A stretch of 64,000 nt of DNA from Lachnospiraceae bacterium (GCA_022510725.1 JAFLSW010000004.1:1-64000); one strand, 5' to 3'. Counted from the first letter of the stretch, positions 1-8,792 are shown. Numbers and translations are program-made. The notes: generated from the letters alone by a model not told the origin.

Positions 1-134
1 CCGTTACCGATGGAAATGATCATGATAACGGAGGAAATTCCGATAATGATGCCTAACATAGTCAAAAAGGAACGGCCTTTATTGCTCCTGATGTTTTTCA
101 GCGCCATTTTGACATATTCTGCTATCTGTCCCAT
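1..134 (-). CDS. ABC transporter permease, MacB/FtsX type (5' end only)
   Basis: The first 44 codons of a permease whose remainder lies beyond the left edge. The start reads MGQIAEYVKMALKNIRSNKG, followed by RSFLTMLGIIIGISSVIM, the usual N-terminal signature of MacB-type permeases: a short cytoplasmic helix, then the first membrane span. It starts 8 nt after the adaptor stop, so it is the third gene of an ATPase-adaptor-permease operon. Such tripartite systems export antimicrobial peptides, macrolides or lipoproteins in relatives; the substrate here is unknown. Family call is firm, function is inferred. Confidence 0.85.
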   Translation of the reverse strand, partial: MGQIAEYVKMALKNIRSNKGRSFLTMLGIIIGISSVIMIISIGN

Positions 135-142
135 ATGTATGC

Positions 143-1558
143 CTACCCTTCCGGCACCGGAGTGACTCCCATGCCCTCATATAAATTTGTGGTCACATCT
201 GTAACCACCTGTTCTCCCGCTCTCAGTCCCGATATTACCTGTACATGTGTGTCCGAGGAAATGCCCGCTGTTACATCCCTGCGGACAATGACTCCATCTT
301 CCACCACATAACAGAAGGCACCTTTGGTATCATAATTGACACACTGAATAGGAACCAACAAGGCATTTTCCTCTGTGGCGCTTTCTATTCTTACCTTTGC
401 TTCAATCCCCAGATATATGTTGTGGTCGGGATGTTCAATATGGATCTCAGCGGTCACCGTCATATTGCCGGATGCATCCAACTGGCCCATCCTGTTGATC
501 TTTTTCACATAACCTTCATATTCATTTCCGTTAATGGTTATGGCTGCATGCTGTCCCTCTGCGATCTGAGCCAGATCGTATTTGTTGACTCCTACTGACA
601 CCATAACAGAATCTGTGTTTTCCAATACCAAAAGCTGTGTTCCTTCCGGCGCAGTCTGTCCTTCCACCACGCTTACCTGCGTCACGATGCCGTTAAAGTC
701 TGCTGCGATTCCTTTTCTTGCAGTTTCCAGAGTCTCTTCCGCCTGCTCTCTGGTCAGATTATTTAATTCTCTTAAAACGGACTGTTGGGCATTTTGGCTT
801 CCCAGAGAAGGATTTTCTACCTTTTGGGCTTCATACTGCTGTGCCAGTGCCTTATAGGTGTTCAGCTCATTGCTGCAGGTCGTTACCGCTCCTTCTAATG
901 CCACATAGTCATACTTTGCCATCTGAGCGGAAAGTTCATTTAAACGTACCTCCCCCTGCTCTATCAATTTGGCAAGTTCCGGATTTGGTGTTTCATAATC
1001 CGCCTGGGTTATCCTGTATTGATCAACGGTAGCTTTTAACATATCATATTCATTTTTGATTGCCATAGCCTCATTGTATTCATTGAGACTGCTTTCCAGA
1101 CAAGCTGACCAATGATTTACATACTGCATTGCTTCATCATAATTGGCCACAGCCTCCGTATAGTCGCCTTGGGCCTTTTGTATGGACTGCACATTTGCTG
1201 TAATACCGTATTGCTCCGCCCGGGCCTGCAGCGCGGCCACTTCATCCTGGTCCTCCAGCTTTTCCATATCATAGGTGACCAGCATATCGCCCTTTTTTAC
1301 CTCATCTCCTACGGCAGCCTCTACAGAAGCGATCTGTCCTGTCACAGGAGAAAAATACACTTTACTTTCTTCCGTTGCAACTAAACCGGAAACATCTATC
1401 CAAGATGCGATCTCTCCGGAGGAAACCGTAGCTACATTAACGGAAGGCGCTACAGTCAGGTTCTTTAGTGCCATCACTGCACATCCCACAAATAATACCA
1501 AAACGATTGCTAACACACCTAGAATGATCAACCATTTTCTTTTCTTAATTAAGCTCAT
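143..1558 (-). CDS. efflux adaptor subunit, HlyD/MacA family
   Basis: A membrane-fusion/adaptor protein of about 471 residues that would link the ABC ATPase and permease to the outside of the cell. It has one N-terminal membrane span (residues about 9-30), a lipoyl-like half-motif around residues 65-100 (SPVTGQI...VGDEVKKGDML), a long helical hairpin (about 110-290), the second lipoyl half (FNGIVTQVSVVEGQ) and beta-barrel domains at the C-terminus. The reading frame is open to 1627, but an AGAGGG site ends 9 nt before the ATG at 1558 and only 3 nt before the ATG at 1564, so 1558 is preferred. It overlaps the end of the ATPase gene by 14 nt, indicating translational coupling. Bacillota use such adaptors without an outer-membrane channel. 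Confidence 0.85.
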   Translation of the reverse strand: MSLIKKRKWLIILGVLAIVLVLFVGCAVMALKNLTVAPSVNVATVSSGEIASWIDVSGLVATEESKVYFSPVTGQIASVEAAVGDEVKKGDMLVTYDMEKLEDQDEVAALQARAEQYGITANVQSIQKAQGDYTEAVANYDEAMQYVNHWSACLESSLNEYNEAMAIKNEYDMLKATVDQYRITQADYETPNPELAKLIEQGEVRLNELSAQMAKYDYVALEGAVTTCSNELNTYKALAQQYEAQKVENPSLGSQNAQQSVLRELNNLTREQAEETLETARKGIAADFNGIVTQVSVVEGQTAPEGTQLLVLENTDSVMVSVGVNKYDLAQIAEGQHAAITINGNEYEGYVKKINRMGQLDASGNMTVTAEIHIEHPDHNIYLGIEAKVRIESATEENALLVPIQCVNYDTKGAFCYVVEDGVIVRRDVTAGISSDTHVQVISGLRAGEQVVTDVTTNLYEGMGVTPVPEG

Positions 1559-2237
1559 TTTCATAATCCCTCTCAATCTTTCCATCCTTGATTCTGATGA
1601 CCCGCTTAGCCTGGGAGGCAATTTCATTATCGTGGGTGATCAAAATAACCGTTCTTCCCTCTTTATGTAATGCCCTTAGGATTTCTATGATCTCCTTACT
1701 GGATGAAGAATCCAGATTTCCCGTAGGCTCATCTGCCAAAATAATAGGCGGTGCCTGAGCAATGGCTCTGGCAATGGCTACCCTCTGCTGCTGTCCACCG
1801 GACATTTCCGATGGTTTATGAGTCAGCCTCTCCGAAAGCCCTACCTTTTCCAAAGCCTTCACTGCCAGCTCATGCCGCTCTTTCTTTCCGACCCCTCTAT
1901 ATAAAAGGGGCAGTTCCACATTTTCTACTGCAGTAAAACTGGGAATCAGGTTAAATCCTTGAAAGATAAATCCAATCTCCTGGTTTCTGATATCCGAAAG
2001 CGCGTCATCACTTAAATGGGAGACATCCTGTCCGTTTAAACAATAGGCCCCCTGTGTCGGCACATCCAAACATCCCAGCATATTCATCAATGTGGATTTA
2101 CCTGAACCGGACTGTCCTATGATAGCTACATATTCTCCTTTTTCAATGGTCAGGTTTATATGGTCGATAGCCCTCACCTCATTGATACCCGGATTGTAGA
2201 TCTTACACAGATCCCGGATCTGAATCAATGCACTCAC
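1545..2237 (-). CDS. ABC transporter ATPase, MacB/LolD family
   Basis: A 230-residue ATPase that powers the efflux system encoded downstream. Walker A GQSGSGKST is at residues 41-49, the Q-loop is around IFQGFN (91-96), the signature is MSGGQQQR (145-152) and Walker B is ILADEPTGNLD (from about 166). This is the full length for the family. The start codon is GTG, set by a strong AAAGGAGGAAGATT site. It is the first gene of the operon with the adaptor and permease. A promoter and a 30-bp palindrome lie just upstream (2275-2325), so a repressor probably controls the operon; no regulator gene is visible in this window. Confidence 0.92.
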   Translation of the reverse strand: MSALIQIRDLCKIYNPGINEVRAIDHINLTIEKGEYVAIIGQSGSGKSTLMNMLGCLDVPTQGAYCLNGQDVSHLSDDALSDIRNQEIGFIFQGFNLIPSFTAVENVELPLLYRGVGKKERHELAVKALEKVGLSERLTHKPSEMSGGQQQRVAIARAIAQAPPIILADEPTGNLDSSSSKEIIEILRALHKEGRTVILITHDNEIASQAKRVIRIKDGKIERDYENELN

Positions 2238-2274
2238 AATCTTCCTCCTTTATCTTTTCACATTGTATTGTTGT

Positions 2275-2304
2275 GTTAGTGTATTATATATTTAATACAT
2301 TAAC
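2275..2304. promoter_or_regulatory. 30-bp palindromic operator upstream of the ABC efflux operon
   Basis: The two halves GTTAGTGTATTA and TAATACATTAAC form a near-perfect palindrome around a 6-bp AT centre, with one asymmetric base pair in the arms. It overlaps the predicted -10 element of the efflux operon and lies between the -35 and the start codon, the position expected for a dimeric repressor. The regulator family (TetR, MarR, PadR or GntR) cannot be decided from the site. Confidence 0.6.
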
Positions 2305-2325
2305 TCCCATTCCAATAAATGTCAA
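2297..2325 (-). promoter_or_regulatory. promoter of the ABC efflux operon
   Basis: A perfect TTGACA -35 (2325-2320) lies 17 bp from a weak -10 TAATGT (2302-2297) that is embedded in the palindrome. A strong -35 with a weak -10 inside an operator fits an inducible promoter. Confidence 0.55.
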
Positions 2326-2377
2326 CCCCCTTATATCTATCGATCAAAAGAGAAATATTGTTTTCTCAATAGAGGGG

Positions 2378-2406
2378 TTGACTAACAAAACTTTTCCCTC
2401 TATACT
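2378..2406 (+). promoter_or_regulatory. promoter of the FMN riboswitch-ribU transcript
   Basis: TTGACT (2378-2383) and TATACT (2401-2406) with exact 17-bp spacing. It lies about 20 nt before the first riboswitch stem. Confidence 0.8.
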
Positions 2407-2420
2407 GTATTGCAATAAGG

Positions 2421-2545
2421 CAATTCTTCGGGGTTGGGTGAAATTCCCTACCGGCGGTAATGCGAAAAGCTAGTCCGCGACCCATGTAAATGGCTGATTT
2501 GGTGAGATTCCAAAACCGACAGTAAAGTCTGGATGAGAGAAGAAG
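2421..2545 (+). promoter_or_regulatory. FMN riboswitch (RFN element)
   Basis: The conserved RFN core is read directly: TTCTTCGGGGTTGGGTGAAA at the 5' side, then CCCTACCGGCGGTAA, AGTCCGCGACCC, GATTTGGTGAGATTCC and AAAACCGACAGT, closing with GGATGAGAGAAGA, which pairs with the 5' TCTTC. A terminator hairpin follows 30 nt later and ribU begins after that. Known RFN elements bind flavin mononucleotide and stop transcription when FMN is plentiful, so riboflavin import should be switched off when flavin is sufficient. Confidence 0.97.
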
Positions 2546-2575
2546 GTCAGGTATATTCCTGTTATTTTTGTGGCC

Positions 2576-2601
2576 CCGACGAATCTTTCGTCGGTTTTTT
2601 T
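2576..2601 (+). terminator. riboswitch-controlled intrinsic terminator
   Basis: A perfect 8-bp stem (CCGACGAA/TTCGTCGG) with a TCT loop followed by seven T. It sits between the FMN aptamer and ribU, so it is the expression platform. Confidence 0.92.
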
Positions 2602-2680
2602 ATGCCAAGATCAGGATGTTCCAAACGAAGAATCGTCCTTAACAATTGTGCTACGGCCGAATTGAAAGGAGATATGTAAC

Positions 2681-3307
2681 ATGCAAAAAACAGCATCACA
2701 AACAACTTCACCCACAAGGGCGCGGATAAACATCCGCAAGATGACAGGGATCGGCATGCTTTCCGCCGTTTCTTTTATCTTTATGTTTTTCGATTTTTCC
2801 GTTCCCTTTATGCCCAGCTTTATTAAGATGGATCTATCAGATTTTCCGGCTCTGATCGGCTCTTTTGCCTATGGTCCCTTTGCCGGCGTTATCGTTTGTT
2901 TGCTCAAGAATCTGCTCCATCTGTTTATGTCCAGCACCGGCGGTGTGGGAGAGCTTTCCAACTTTATATTAAGTGCTTCCTTTGTTCTGATCGCAGGGGC
3001 GCTTTATAAATGGAAAAAGAACCGAAAATATGCTTTGATCGGTTCTATTGCAGGAGCGCTGACTATGGGTGTATTCAGCATTCTTTCCAATTATTTTTTG
3101 GTATACCCTATTTATTATAATTTTATGCCGGAAGAAACTATTCTTGCCGCATACCAACTGATCCTTCCCAGTGTAGAAAGCATCCTGCAGTGTCTGATCG
3201 TATTTAACGCACCTTTTACCTTCTTAAAAGGAATGCTGAGTGTACTGGTCACCTTTTTGTTATACAAAAAACTGTCCCCTCTTTTAAAGGGGACAGATCA
3301 TTCTTAA
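2681..3307 (+). CDS. ribU: riboflavin ECF transporter S component RibU
   Basis: A 208-residue integral membrane substrate-binding subunit of an energy-coupling factor transporter. After a short polar start there are about six membrane spans, including the segment MLSAVSFIFMFFDFSVPFMP, and KMDLSDFPALIGSFAYGP, typical of RibU. Control by the FMN riboswitch upstream makes riboflavin the expected substrate. It would share the EcfA1-EcfA2-EcfT module encoded at 48.6-51.1 kb. The start ATG is set by GAAAGGAGAT. The 3' end overlaps the convergent tex stop by 4 nt and carries the tex terminator inside its last codons. Confidence 0.93.
   Translation: MQKTASQTTSPTRARINIRKMTGIGMLSAVSFIFMFFDFSVPFMPSFIKMDLSDFPALIGSFAYGPFAGVIVCLLKNLLHLFMSSTGGVGELSNFILSASFVLIAGALYKWKKNRKYALIGSIAGALTMGVFSILSNYFLVYPIYYNFMPEETILAAYQLILPSVESILQCLIVFNAPFTFLKGMLSVLVTFLLYKKLSPLLKGTDHS
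3266..3296 (-). terminator. tex terminator embedded in the ribU 3' coding end
   Basis: On the minus strand CTGTCCCC pairs with GGGGACAG across a 9-nt loop and is followed by six T (3271-3266). The whole element lies within the last codons of convergent ribU. On the plus strand no T-run follows the stem, so it acts for tex only. Confidence 0.75.
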
Positions 3308-5448
3308 GATAACTTCATGGTAAGCTGGATCCGCTTTTTGGCAAGATCCACACCTAATACTTCTACTTCAACAATATCCCCTACGCTGACAGCTTCTAAG
3401 GGGTGTTTAATAAAACGGTCCGTGATCTTGGAAACATGTACCAGGCCATCCTGATGTACGCCGATATCTACAAAGATACCGAAATCCACAGCATTGCGGA
3501 CCGTTCCTTTTAGCCGCATGCCGGGTTTTAGATCCTCCATTTCCATCACATCACTTCTAAGGATCGGAAGGGGCATATCCTCTCTGGGATCCCTGGAGGG
3601 CTTTTCCATCTCTTTTGCAATATCCCATAAAGTAATTTCTCCAATTTGAAGCTCTTCTGCCAATTCCTTAAATTCTTTGCTTCCCGCATCGGGCAGCTTG
3701 ATCTTTGTGGTACCGATATCCTTTGGTGATAATCCCGATCTTGCAAGAAGCTTTCTGGCCGCCTCATAGGTTTCGGGATGCACGCTGGTATCATCCAAAG
3801 GATCCTTTCCCTTTCGGATCCGCAAAAATCCCGCACATTGCTCATATGCCTTTGGGCCCAGCTTTGCCACCTTTAACAGTTGTTTTCTTTCTGTAAAGGC
3901 ACCATTTTCCTCTCGGTATTCCACAATGCTTTTGGCAATGGACTTGCTAATGCCGGAAATATAAGATAGCAATGGTGCTGAAGCCGTATTGACATCCACA
4001 CCTACACTGTTTACACAATCTTCCACCACACCGGCTAATGCCTCATCCAGCTTTTTTTCATTCATATCATGCTGATACTGACCTACGCCAATGGATTTGG
4101 GATCGATCTTTACCAACTCTGCCAAAGGATCCTGCAGCCTTCTGGCTATGGATGCTGCACTTCTCTGTCCCACATCAAACCCGGGAAATTCCTCTGTTGC
4201 CAGCTTAGATGCGGAATACACCGACGCACCTGCTTCATTTACGATCACATAGGACAATTTCAGCTTCGATTCTTTGATAAATGAGACAATGATCTGCTCT
4301 GACTCCCTGGACGCAGTTCCGTTTCCCAAGGAGATCAAAGAAACATGGTGCTTTTCGATCAGTTTCTGTAACTCCGCTTTGGCTTCCTTTACTTTATTTT
4401 GGGGTGCGGTGGGAAAGATCACCTTTGTATCCAGTACCTTTCCGGTCTCATCCACTACCGCCAGCTTACAGCCGGTACGAAATGCGGGATCCCAGCCAAG
4501 CACTACCTTATCTGCAATGGGCGGCTGCATCAAAAGCTGTTTTAGATTCTTGCCAAACACATCAATGGCGCCTTCTTCCGCCTTTTCCGTCAGATCGTTT
4601 CGCACTTCTCTTTCAATGGCAGGTGCGATCAGTCTTTCATAACTGTCCCGGACCACTTCCTGTAAAATGGGTGTTGTCACAGGGTTTTTCTCCCTGATCA
4701 CCTGTCTTTCTAAATAAGTAATGATCTTCTCTGTAGGTGCTTCCAGTTTTACTTGCAGATATTTTTCCTTTTCACCTCTATTTATGGCAAGAACGCGATG
4801 TCCTGCCAATTTTTTAATGGGCTCGGAAAAATAGTAATACATCTCATAAACACTGGGAAGATCTTCATCCTTTGCAGTACTTTTCAGCTTACCGTCCAGT
4901 TCCGTCATATATCGTATCTCGCTTCTATACTCCGCCTCGTCGGAAATGGTTTCAGCCAAAATATCCCTGGCCCCTGCCAAAGCCTCTTCTATATCAGCCA
5001 CGCCTTTTTCCGGATCCACAAAGACCTCTGCCTCTTTTTCCAAAGGCACATCTGTCATTTGCAGATAAATGATATTGGCTAAGGGCTCCAACCCTTTTTC
5101 CTTGGCAACGGATGCTCTGGTTTTCCGTTTTGGCTTATAGGGGCGGTACAGATCCTCCACCGCCACCAAAGTGGCAGCGGCTTCGATCTTCATCCGCAGT
5201 TCTTCTGTTAAGCTTCCCTGCTCCTCTATACTGGCAAGCACTGTTTCCTTTCTCTCCTGCAGTCCCCTTAAATAAGTAAGCCTCTCGTAAAGCTTTCTTA
5301 AAACCTCATCATTTAAAGAGCCTGTCACTTCTTTCCGGTAACGGGAGATAAAGGGTATGGTATTCCCTTCATCGATCAGCTTGATCGCCGCCTCTGCCTG
5401 CCATTGTACAATATTTAATTCCTCGCTTATGATTCTAGCTATATCCAT
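3304..5448 (-). CDS. tex: Tex-family RNA-binding transcription accessory protein
   Basis: A 714-residue protein of the conserved Tex family, a cytoplasmic nucleic-acid-binding factor linked to transcription. Order of domains: helical N-terminal region starting MDIARIISEELNIVQWQ, a YqgF/RNase H-like fold around residues 315-450 (VVLGWDPAFRTGCKLAVVD), helix-hairpin-helix repeats around 490-560 (VGQYQHDM, LSYISGISKSIA) and a C-terminal S1 domain around 642-712 (GTVRNAVDFGIFVDIG...DGLVHVSKI). Length is normal for the family. GAGGTAAAAG sets the ATG. It begins 13 nt after the GH9 stop, so it may be cotranscribed with the cellulase gene, an unusual partner. Confidence 0.93.
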   Translation of the reverse strand: MDIARIISEELNIVQWQAEAAIKLIDEGNTIPFISRYRKEVTGSLNDEVLRKLYERLTYLRGLQERKETVLASIEEQGSLTEELRMKIEAAATLVAVEDLYRPYKPKRKTRASVAKEKGLEPLANIIYLQMTDVPLEKEAEVFVDPEKGVADIEEALAGARDILAETISDEAEYRSEIRYMTELDGKLKSTAKDEDLPSVYEMYYYFSEPIKKLAGHRVLAINRGEKEKYLQVKLEAPTEKIITYLERQVIREKNPVTTPILQEVVRDSYERLIAPAIEREVRNDLTEKAEEGAIDVFGKNLKQLLMQPPIADKVVLGWDPAFRTGCKLAVVDETGKVLDTKVIFPTAPQNKVKEAKAELQKLIEKHHVSLISLGNGTASRESEQIIVSFIKESKLKLSYVIVNEAGASVYSASKLATEEFPGFDVGQRSAASIARRLQDPLAELVKIDPKSIGVGQYQHDMNEKKLDEALAGVVEDCVNSVGVDVNTASAPLLSYISGISKSIAKSIVEYREENGAFTERKQLLKVAKLGPKAYEQCAGFLRIRKGKDPLDDTSVHPETYEAARKLLARSGLSPKDIGTTKIKLPDAGSKEFKELAEELQIGEITLWDIAKEMEKPSRDPREDMPLPILRSDVMEMEDLKPGMRLKGTVRNAVDFGIFVDIGVHQDGLVHVSKITDRFIKHPLEAVSVGDIVEVEVLGVDLAKKRIQLTMKLS

Positions 5449-5461
5449 CTTTTACCTCATT

Positions 5462-7723
5462 CTAAAATGCAGACATCAGATAGATCAAAGGAGAGTTCCA
5501 ATATACGGTAACCTCGTTACATGAATAACTCTGTGCATTGTCTACATAGCATTTCGCAGGGGCCGTTCCTGTCATAGTCGCTTTTGCATAAGGATCCTCT
5601 AAGTTGCTGTCCGGTCCGCCAACCAGCATACCCGGCATGGATACGCCCAGCACCTGAGAAGGTCTGTGGTGGGTATTTTCAGGAGATAAGGAACCAAAAC
5701 CAGTTAAATAGCAATAGGAATTGGTATTGTTTCCTAACAGGTAATCCAATTGCGCTTTCGCTCTGTCTTTATATTGGTCGTTTCCATTGATCTCATCCAA
5801 CATCAAAAACAGCATACCGTTGTTAGCCACAGTCATATTGCTGCCCCATGGATAGGTGGTGCTGACAGAACATCCATAAGTATCGCTCTCTTCACTCTCC
5901 TGCATTCCTTCTAAAGTATACTGCAGTTTATCTACTACAGAATCCGCATATTCCGTATTGGTATAGTCGCTGGTCAAATATGCATATGCACCATAGAATC
6001 CCACTCTGTCCCAGCCAAGTCCCCCTTGAATAGAAAGGAAATTGGTTTCTGCCAGACCTTCTTCGTATTTTGCTTCTCCGGTAGTCTTAAACAACTCTGC
6101 ATTTGCCCAGAATCTTTCGTCCGTATCTTTTGTATCAGGATACTCTCCTGTCACGATATCTTCAGGATTGGTAAAGCCATCGCCGCTTTCACTGGCATCC
6201 AAATAACCCATTGCTTTTTGGGCAGCTTTTAAACAGGTATCTGCAAACTCCTGATCCACATCTGCATAAACCCTTGCTGCCATCGCCATAACTGCTGCAA
6301 AGTCTCCCGTTGCACAGTTGGAAATGGGAGAAAGGATCAACTGCTCTGTCTCATCTTCCGGCATAACAGTCTCAGGGAAATTAGCACAGGTTACCTTATG
6401 ATACACACCGCCACTGCTATCCTGCATCTTTAACAGCCATTCCAGTTCGTATCTGGCTTCATCCAGGATATCCGGAACGCCGTTTCCGCTTTCGGGAATG
6501 CCCACATCATCAGTAAAGGCTTCCGGATGGCTTTCATAAGCCAGCATGATATCTGCTACCGCTTTTGCTCCGGATACCACATATCTGCCATAGTCTCCCG
6601 CATCATGCCAACCGCCTGATACATCTATGGTCTTGTTGCTGCCATATACCACAGCCTCTCCGTCATGGCAGACAGGATGTGCAAAATCTCCAGCATATTC
6701 TGCTGTCAACTCCGTGCCGCAGCGCTGTAAATAGAGCATCTTTACTGCCGCATGAAAAGCTTCTTTATAAGGATCTTCTGCGATCACAAATTCATAAGAC
6801 TCACTGCCGTCTGCACCGGTGATCTTATATGTACCGGGTGTCTTGACGCTTGAAAAATCCAGCGCTGCTTCTATCTCTCTGGTATTGAGATTCTTTTCAC
6901 CTTCCGGCAATGTTCCCTCTAGGACAGTCTCGCCGGTTTCCGTATTCACCACTGTATAAGCACCGATGGCTCCTTCTCTGAATACTGCCTTTTTGGTATC
7001 TTCAGGGCGATATCCCAGCTGGTTGATCTGGATATCGGGTGTCTCGATTGCCGCCTGAGGCAGGGCTCTGTTACTCTCATCGATGCAATATAATTCAAAA
7101 TTATCGAAGAACACATCATGGGCACCGATTCCGGAATCCGTACTTCCGTAAAGTCCCATATTAAAACAAAGTCTGGGTGCCGGATCACTTCCTTCTTCCA
7201 TAGTAAAGGTAAAATCAAAGTGCTGGGTCTCCGGTGTCAGAGTAATGCCTTCTCCCGTATAAGCATGGTAATCACCGCCATTGACCTGTATTCTGTATTC
7301 TACCTCGCGCTCTGTAGAGGCAGATGCATCAAAAGAGAACTCATAAACACAGCCGGTATAAAGAGCAAAACCGTCATAGAAGATCTGTACACTGTGTTCC
7401 TGGGTACCCAGTGTGGTGATCTGCGTTTTTAACCTTCCTTCTTCATCCACTATGATGACTGCATTTCCACCGTTAAAATAAGTGTTCCATTTTCCGGTGT
7501 CACCATTTGAAAAATCTCCGTTTTCAATCATGTTGTAGCCCATCAGGGATTCAATCTCTTCCGGTTCTTCCTCCGGCTCTCCTGTTTCTTCCTGGGGTGC
7601 TTCCGTCTCCGTTTCTGCCGGCTCTGCCAAAGTCGCCGGTTCTTCCCCGCTATTGCCGCATGCTGTCATGCCAAGCACCAGGGAAAGACATAAAAATAAT
7701 GCCAGGACCTTTCTTTTTAACAT
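5462..7723 (-). CDS. glycoside hydrolase family 9 lipoprotein (endoglucanase-like)
   Basis: A 753-residue secreted lipoprotein. The N-terminus has a hydrophobic signal and lipobox (LGMTAC, Cys22), then an acidic E/P/T-rich linker (to about residue 60), a CBM4/9-like beta-sandwich (about 65-215: NMIENGDFSNGDTGKW), the Ig-like CelD N-domain (about 228-315: PDIQINQLGYRP) and a GH9 (alpha/alpha)6 catalytic domain to the end. GH9 hallmarks are visible: GGWHDAGDYGRYV with the nucleophile-activating aspartates, the histidine motif HHRPS, and the C-terminal SYSCNEVTVYWNSPLIYL carrying the catalytic glutamate in NEV. It should cleave beta-1,4-glucans at the cell surface. AAGGAGGATA sets the start. It has its own promoter and runs into tex. 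Confidence 0.92.
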   Translation of the reverse strand: MLKRKVLALFLCLSLVLGMTACGNSGEEPATLAEPAETETEAPQEETGEPEEEPEEIESLMGYNMIENGDFSNGDTGKWNTYFNGGNAVIIVDEEGRLKTQITTLGTQEHSVQIFYDGFALYTGCVYEFSFDASASTEREVEYRIQVNGGDYHAYTGEGITLTPETQHFDFTFTMEEGSDPAPRLCFNMGLYGSTDSGIGAHDVFFDNFELYCIDESNRALPQAAIETPDIQINQLGYRPEDTKKAVFREGAIGAYTVVNTETGETVLEGTLPEGEKNLNTREIEAALDFSSVKTPGTYKITGADGSESYEFVIAEDPYKEAFHAAVKMLYLQRCGTELTAEYAGDFAHPVCHDGEAVVYGSNKTIDVSGGWHDAGDYGRYVVSGAKAVADIMLAYESHPEAFTDDVGIPESGNGVPDILDEARYELEWLLKMQDSSGGVYHKVTCANFPETVMPEDETEQLILSPISNCATGDFAAVMAMAARVYADVDQEFADTCLKAAQKAMGYLDASESGDGFTNPEDIVTGEYPDTKDTDERFWANAELFKTTGEAKYEEGLAETNFLSIQGGLGWDRVGFYGAYAYLTSDYTNTEYADSVVDKLQYTLEGMQESEESDTYGCSVSTTYPWGSNMTVANNGMLFLMLDEINGNDQYKDRAKAQLDYLLGNNTNSYCYLTGFGSLSPENTHHRPSQVLGVSMPGMLVGGPDSNLEDPYAKATMTGTAPAKCYVDNAQSYSCNEVTVYWNSPLIYLMSAF

Positions 7724-7778
7724 TCCCGTTTATCCTCCTTGTCCACTTTCCATTTTATGTTTTTTATTTAATAACATA

Positions 7779-7807
7779 ATTATATTAGAAAATAGAGCTT
7801 TATTCAA
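7779..7807 (-). promoter_or_regulatory. promoter of the GH9-tex transcript
   Basis: TTGAAT (7807-7802) and TATAAT (7784-7779) with 17-bp spacing on the minus strand. It overlaps the -35 of the divergent plus-strand promoter, so the two may compete. Confidence 0.75.
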
Positions 7808-7827
7808 TGCGGAATTCGTGTTATAAT
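7799..7827 (+). promoter_or_regulatory. promoter of the 7851-9569 three-gene unit
   Basis: A perfect TATAAT at 7822-7827 lies 24 nt ahead of the start codon at 7851, with a poor -35 (TTTATT, 7799-7804) at 17 bp. The weak -35 suggests low basal activity. Confidence 0.5.
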
Positions 7828-7850
7828 GAATATAATTATGGAGGTATACC

Positions 7851-8285
7851 ATGGATTTATATCCGCAGCCACAAAAAAGGGTACCCCGCATAGATCTTAG
7901 CATGCTGCGTTTTTTATCAGCATCTGCTATGTGTGCGGTAATTTCTTTTTTAACCCAATGCTTTCTTCCCTTAAGCATGATCTTTGCCTCTCTTGCGATT
8001 ATGTTTGCCATACTTTCCAAGGGCAGATTATTAAGGATGCACAGTATTGCTAAGGCAAGTACAGGCATTGCAGTATTTTCCATCATACTGAGCATTTCCA
8101 TGACGGTCTATTCCTTTGTGGTCATCTTTACGGATCCAACACAACGGGAAGTACTGAACCGCACCTATGAACAGATGTATGGAGTTACTTTTGACGAAGC
8201 TTTTGATGAAGCTTTTGGTGATCTGAATCAGCAATATGGCTTATTCAGGGAAATTTTTGATAATACTTTAAAAGGAGGAAGATGA
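7851..8285 (+). CDS. two-span membrane protein of unknown function
   Basis: A 144-residue protein not recognised by name. There is a short polar start, then two hydrophobic segments (about residues 22-57 and 68-93) and an acidic C-terminal tail with the internal repeat FDEAFDEAFG. It resembles small DUF4190-like membrane proteins of Lachnospiraceae in layout only. GGAGG lies 7 nt before the ATG. The next gene starts 3 nt after the stop, so they are cotranscribed. A 123-codon frame on the opposite strand is a shadow with no ribosome binding site. Confidence 0.7.
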   Translation: MDLYPQPQKRVPRIDLSMLRFLSASAMCAVISFLTQCFLPLSMIFASLAIMFAILSKGRLLRMHSIAKASTGIAVFSIILSISMTVYSFVVIFTDPTQREVLNRTYEQMYGVTFDEAFDEAFGDLNQQYGLFREIFDNTLKGGR

Positions 8286-8288
8286 TTT

Positions 8289-8792
8289 ATGGATTTACAG
8301 ATTTCCGGTTCCCCTTATTCTTCTTACACAGGATATAGCAGCCCTTACGGCATAACAGGCGCACAGGATGAAGAACATTCTCCCATTCTCAATCCGGGAG
8401 AATCCACCGAAAAGAAACCCGGTGCCAAATCCTCTCCTGCAGAATGTGAAACTTGCAAAAACCGCAAATATCAGGACGGCTCTGATGAGATGGTTTCTTT
8501 TAAATCAGCAGCTCATATTGCACCTGAGGCTGCTGCTTCAGCAGTGCGCAGCCACGAGCAGGAGCATGTTTCCAATGCTTACAAAAAGGCTGCCACAAAT
8601 AACGGCAAAGTTGTCCAGGCAAGCGTATCCATTCATACAGCCGTCTGCCCGGAATGCGGCCGCTCTTATGTATCCGGCGGAACCACTCATACACAGATCA
8701 AATATTATAACGAAGAGAATCCTTACCAGAAGGCTTTAAAAGCACAGGATGCCACAAAATACAGCGGTATGCATTTAGATCTTGCCGGCTGA
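8289..8792 (+). CDS. HExxH-motif protein with two CxxC pairs, CJM1_0395/SprA-related type
   Basis: A 167-residue protein without a signal peptide. A disordered Ser/Gly/Tyr-rich start is followed by CETC (about residue 55), the metal-binding motif SHEQEHV (HExxH, about residues 93-99) with the alternating VRSHEQEHVSNAYKKA context, and CPEC (about 118). This pattern resembles the putative metalloprotease family called CJM1_0395/SprA-related; I infer zinc binding and possible peptidase activity. The two CxxC pairs could form a separate zinc site. It lies between two membrane-protein genes in one transcript (3 nt after the first, 18 nt before the next). Assignment is by motif only. Confidence 0.7.
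   Translation: MDLQISGSPYSSYTGYSSPYGITGAQDEEHSPILNPGESTEKKPGAKSSPAECETCKNRKYQDGSDEMVSFKSAAHIAPEAAASAVRSHEQEHVSNAYKKAATNNGKVVQASVSIHTAVCPECGRSYVSGGTTHTQIKYYNEENPYQKALKAQDATKYSGMHLDLAG

Noticed and set aside
7730..8101. A 123-codon minus-strand frame opposite the two-span membrane protein gene.
   Set aside because: No ribosome binding site, it overlaps both divergent promoters, and the plus-strand gene has good start signals and an operon partner.
8289..8792. The HExxH protein as a secreted protease.
   Set aside because: No signal peptide or membrane anchor is visible, so export is not supported.
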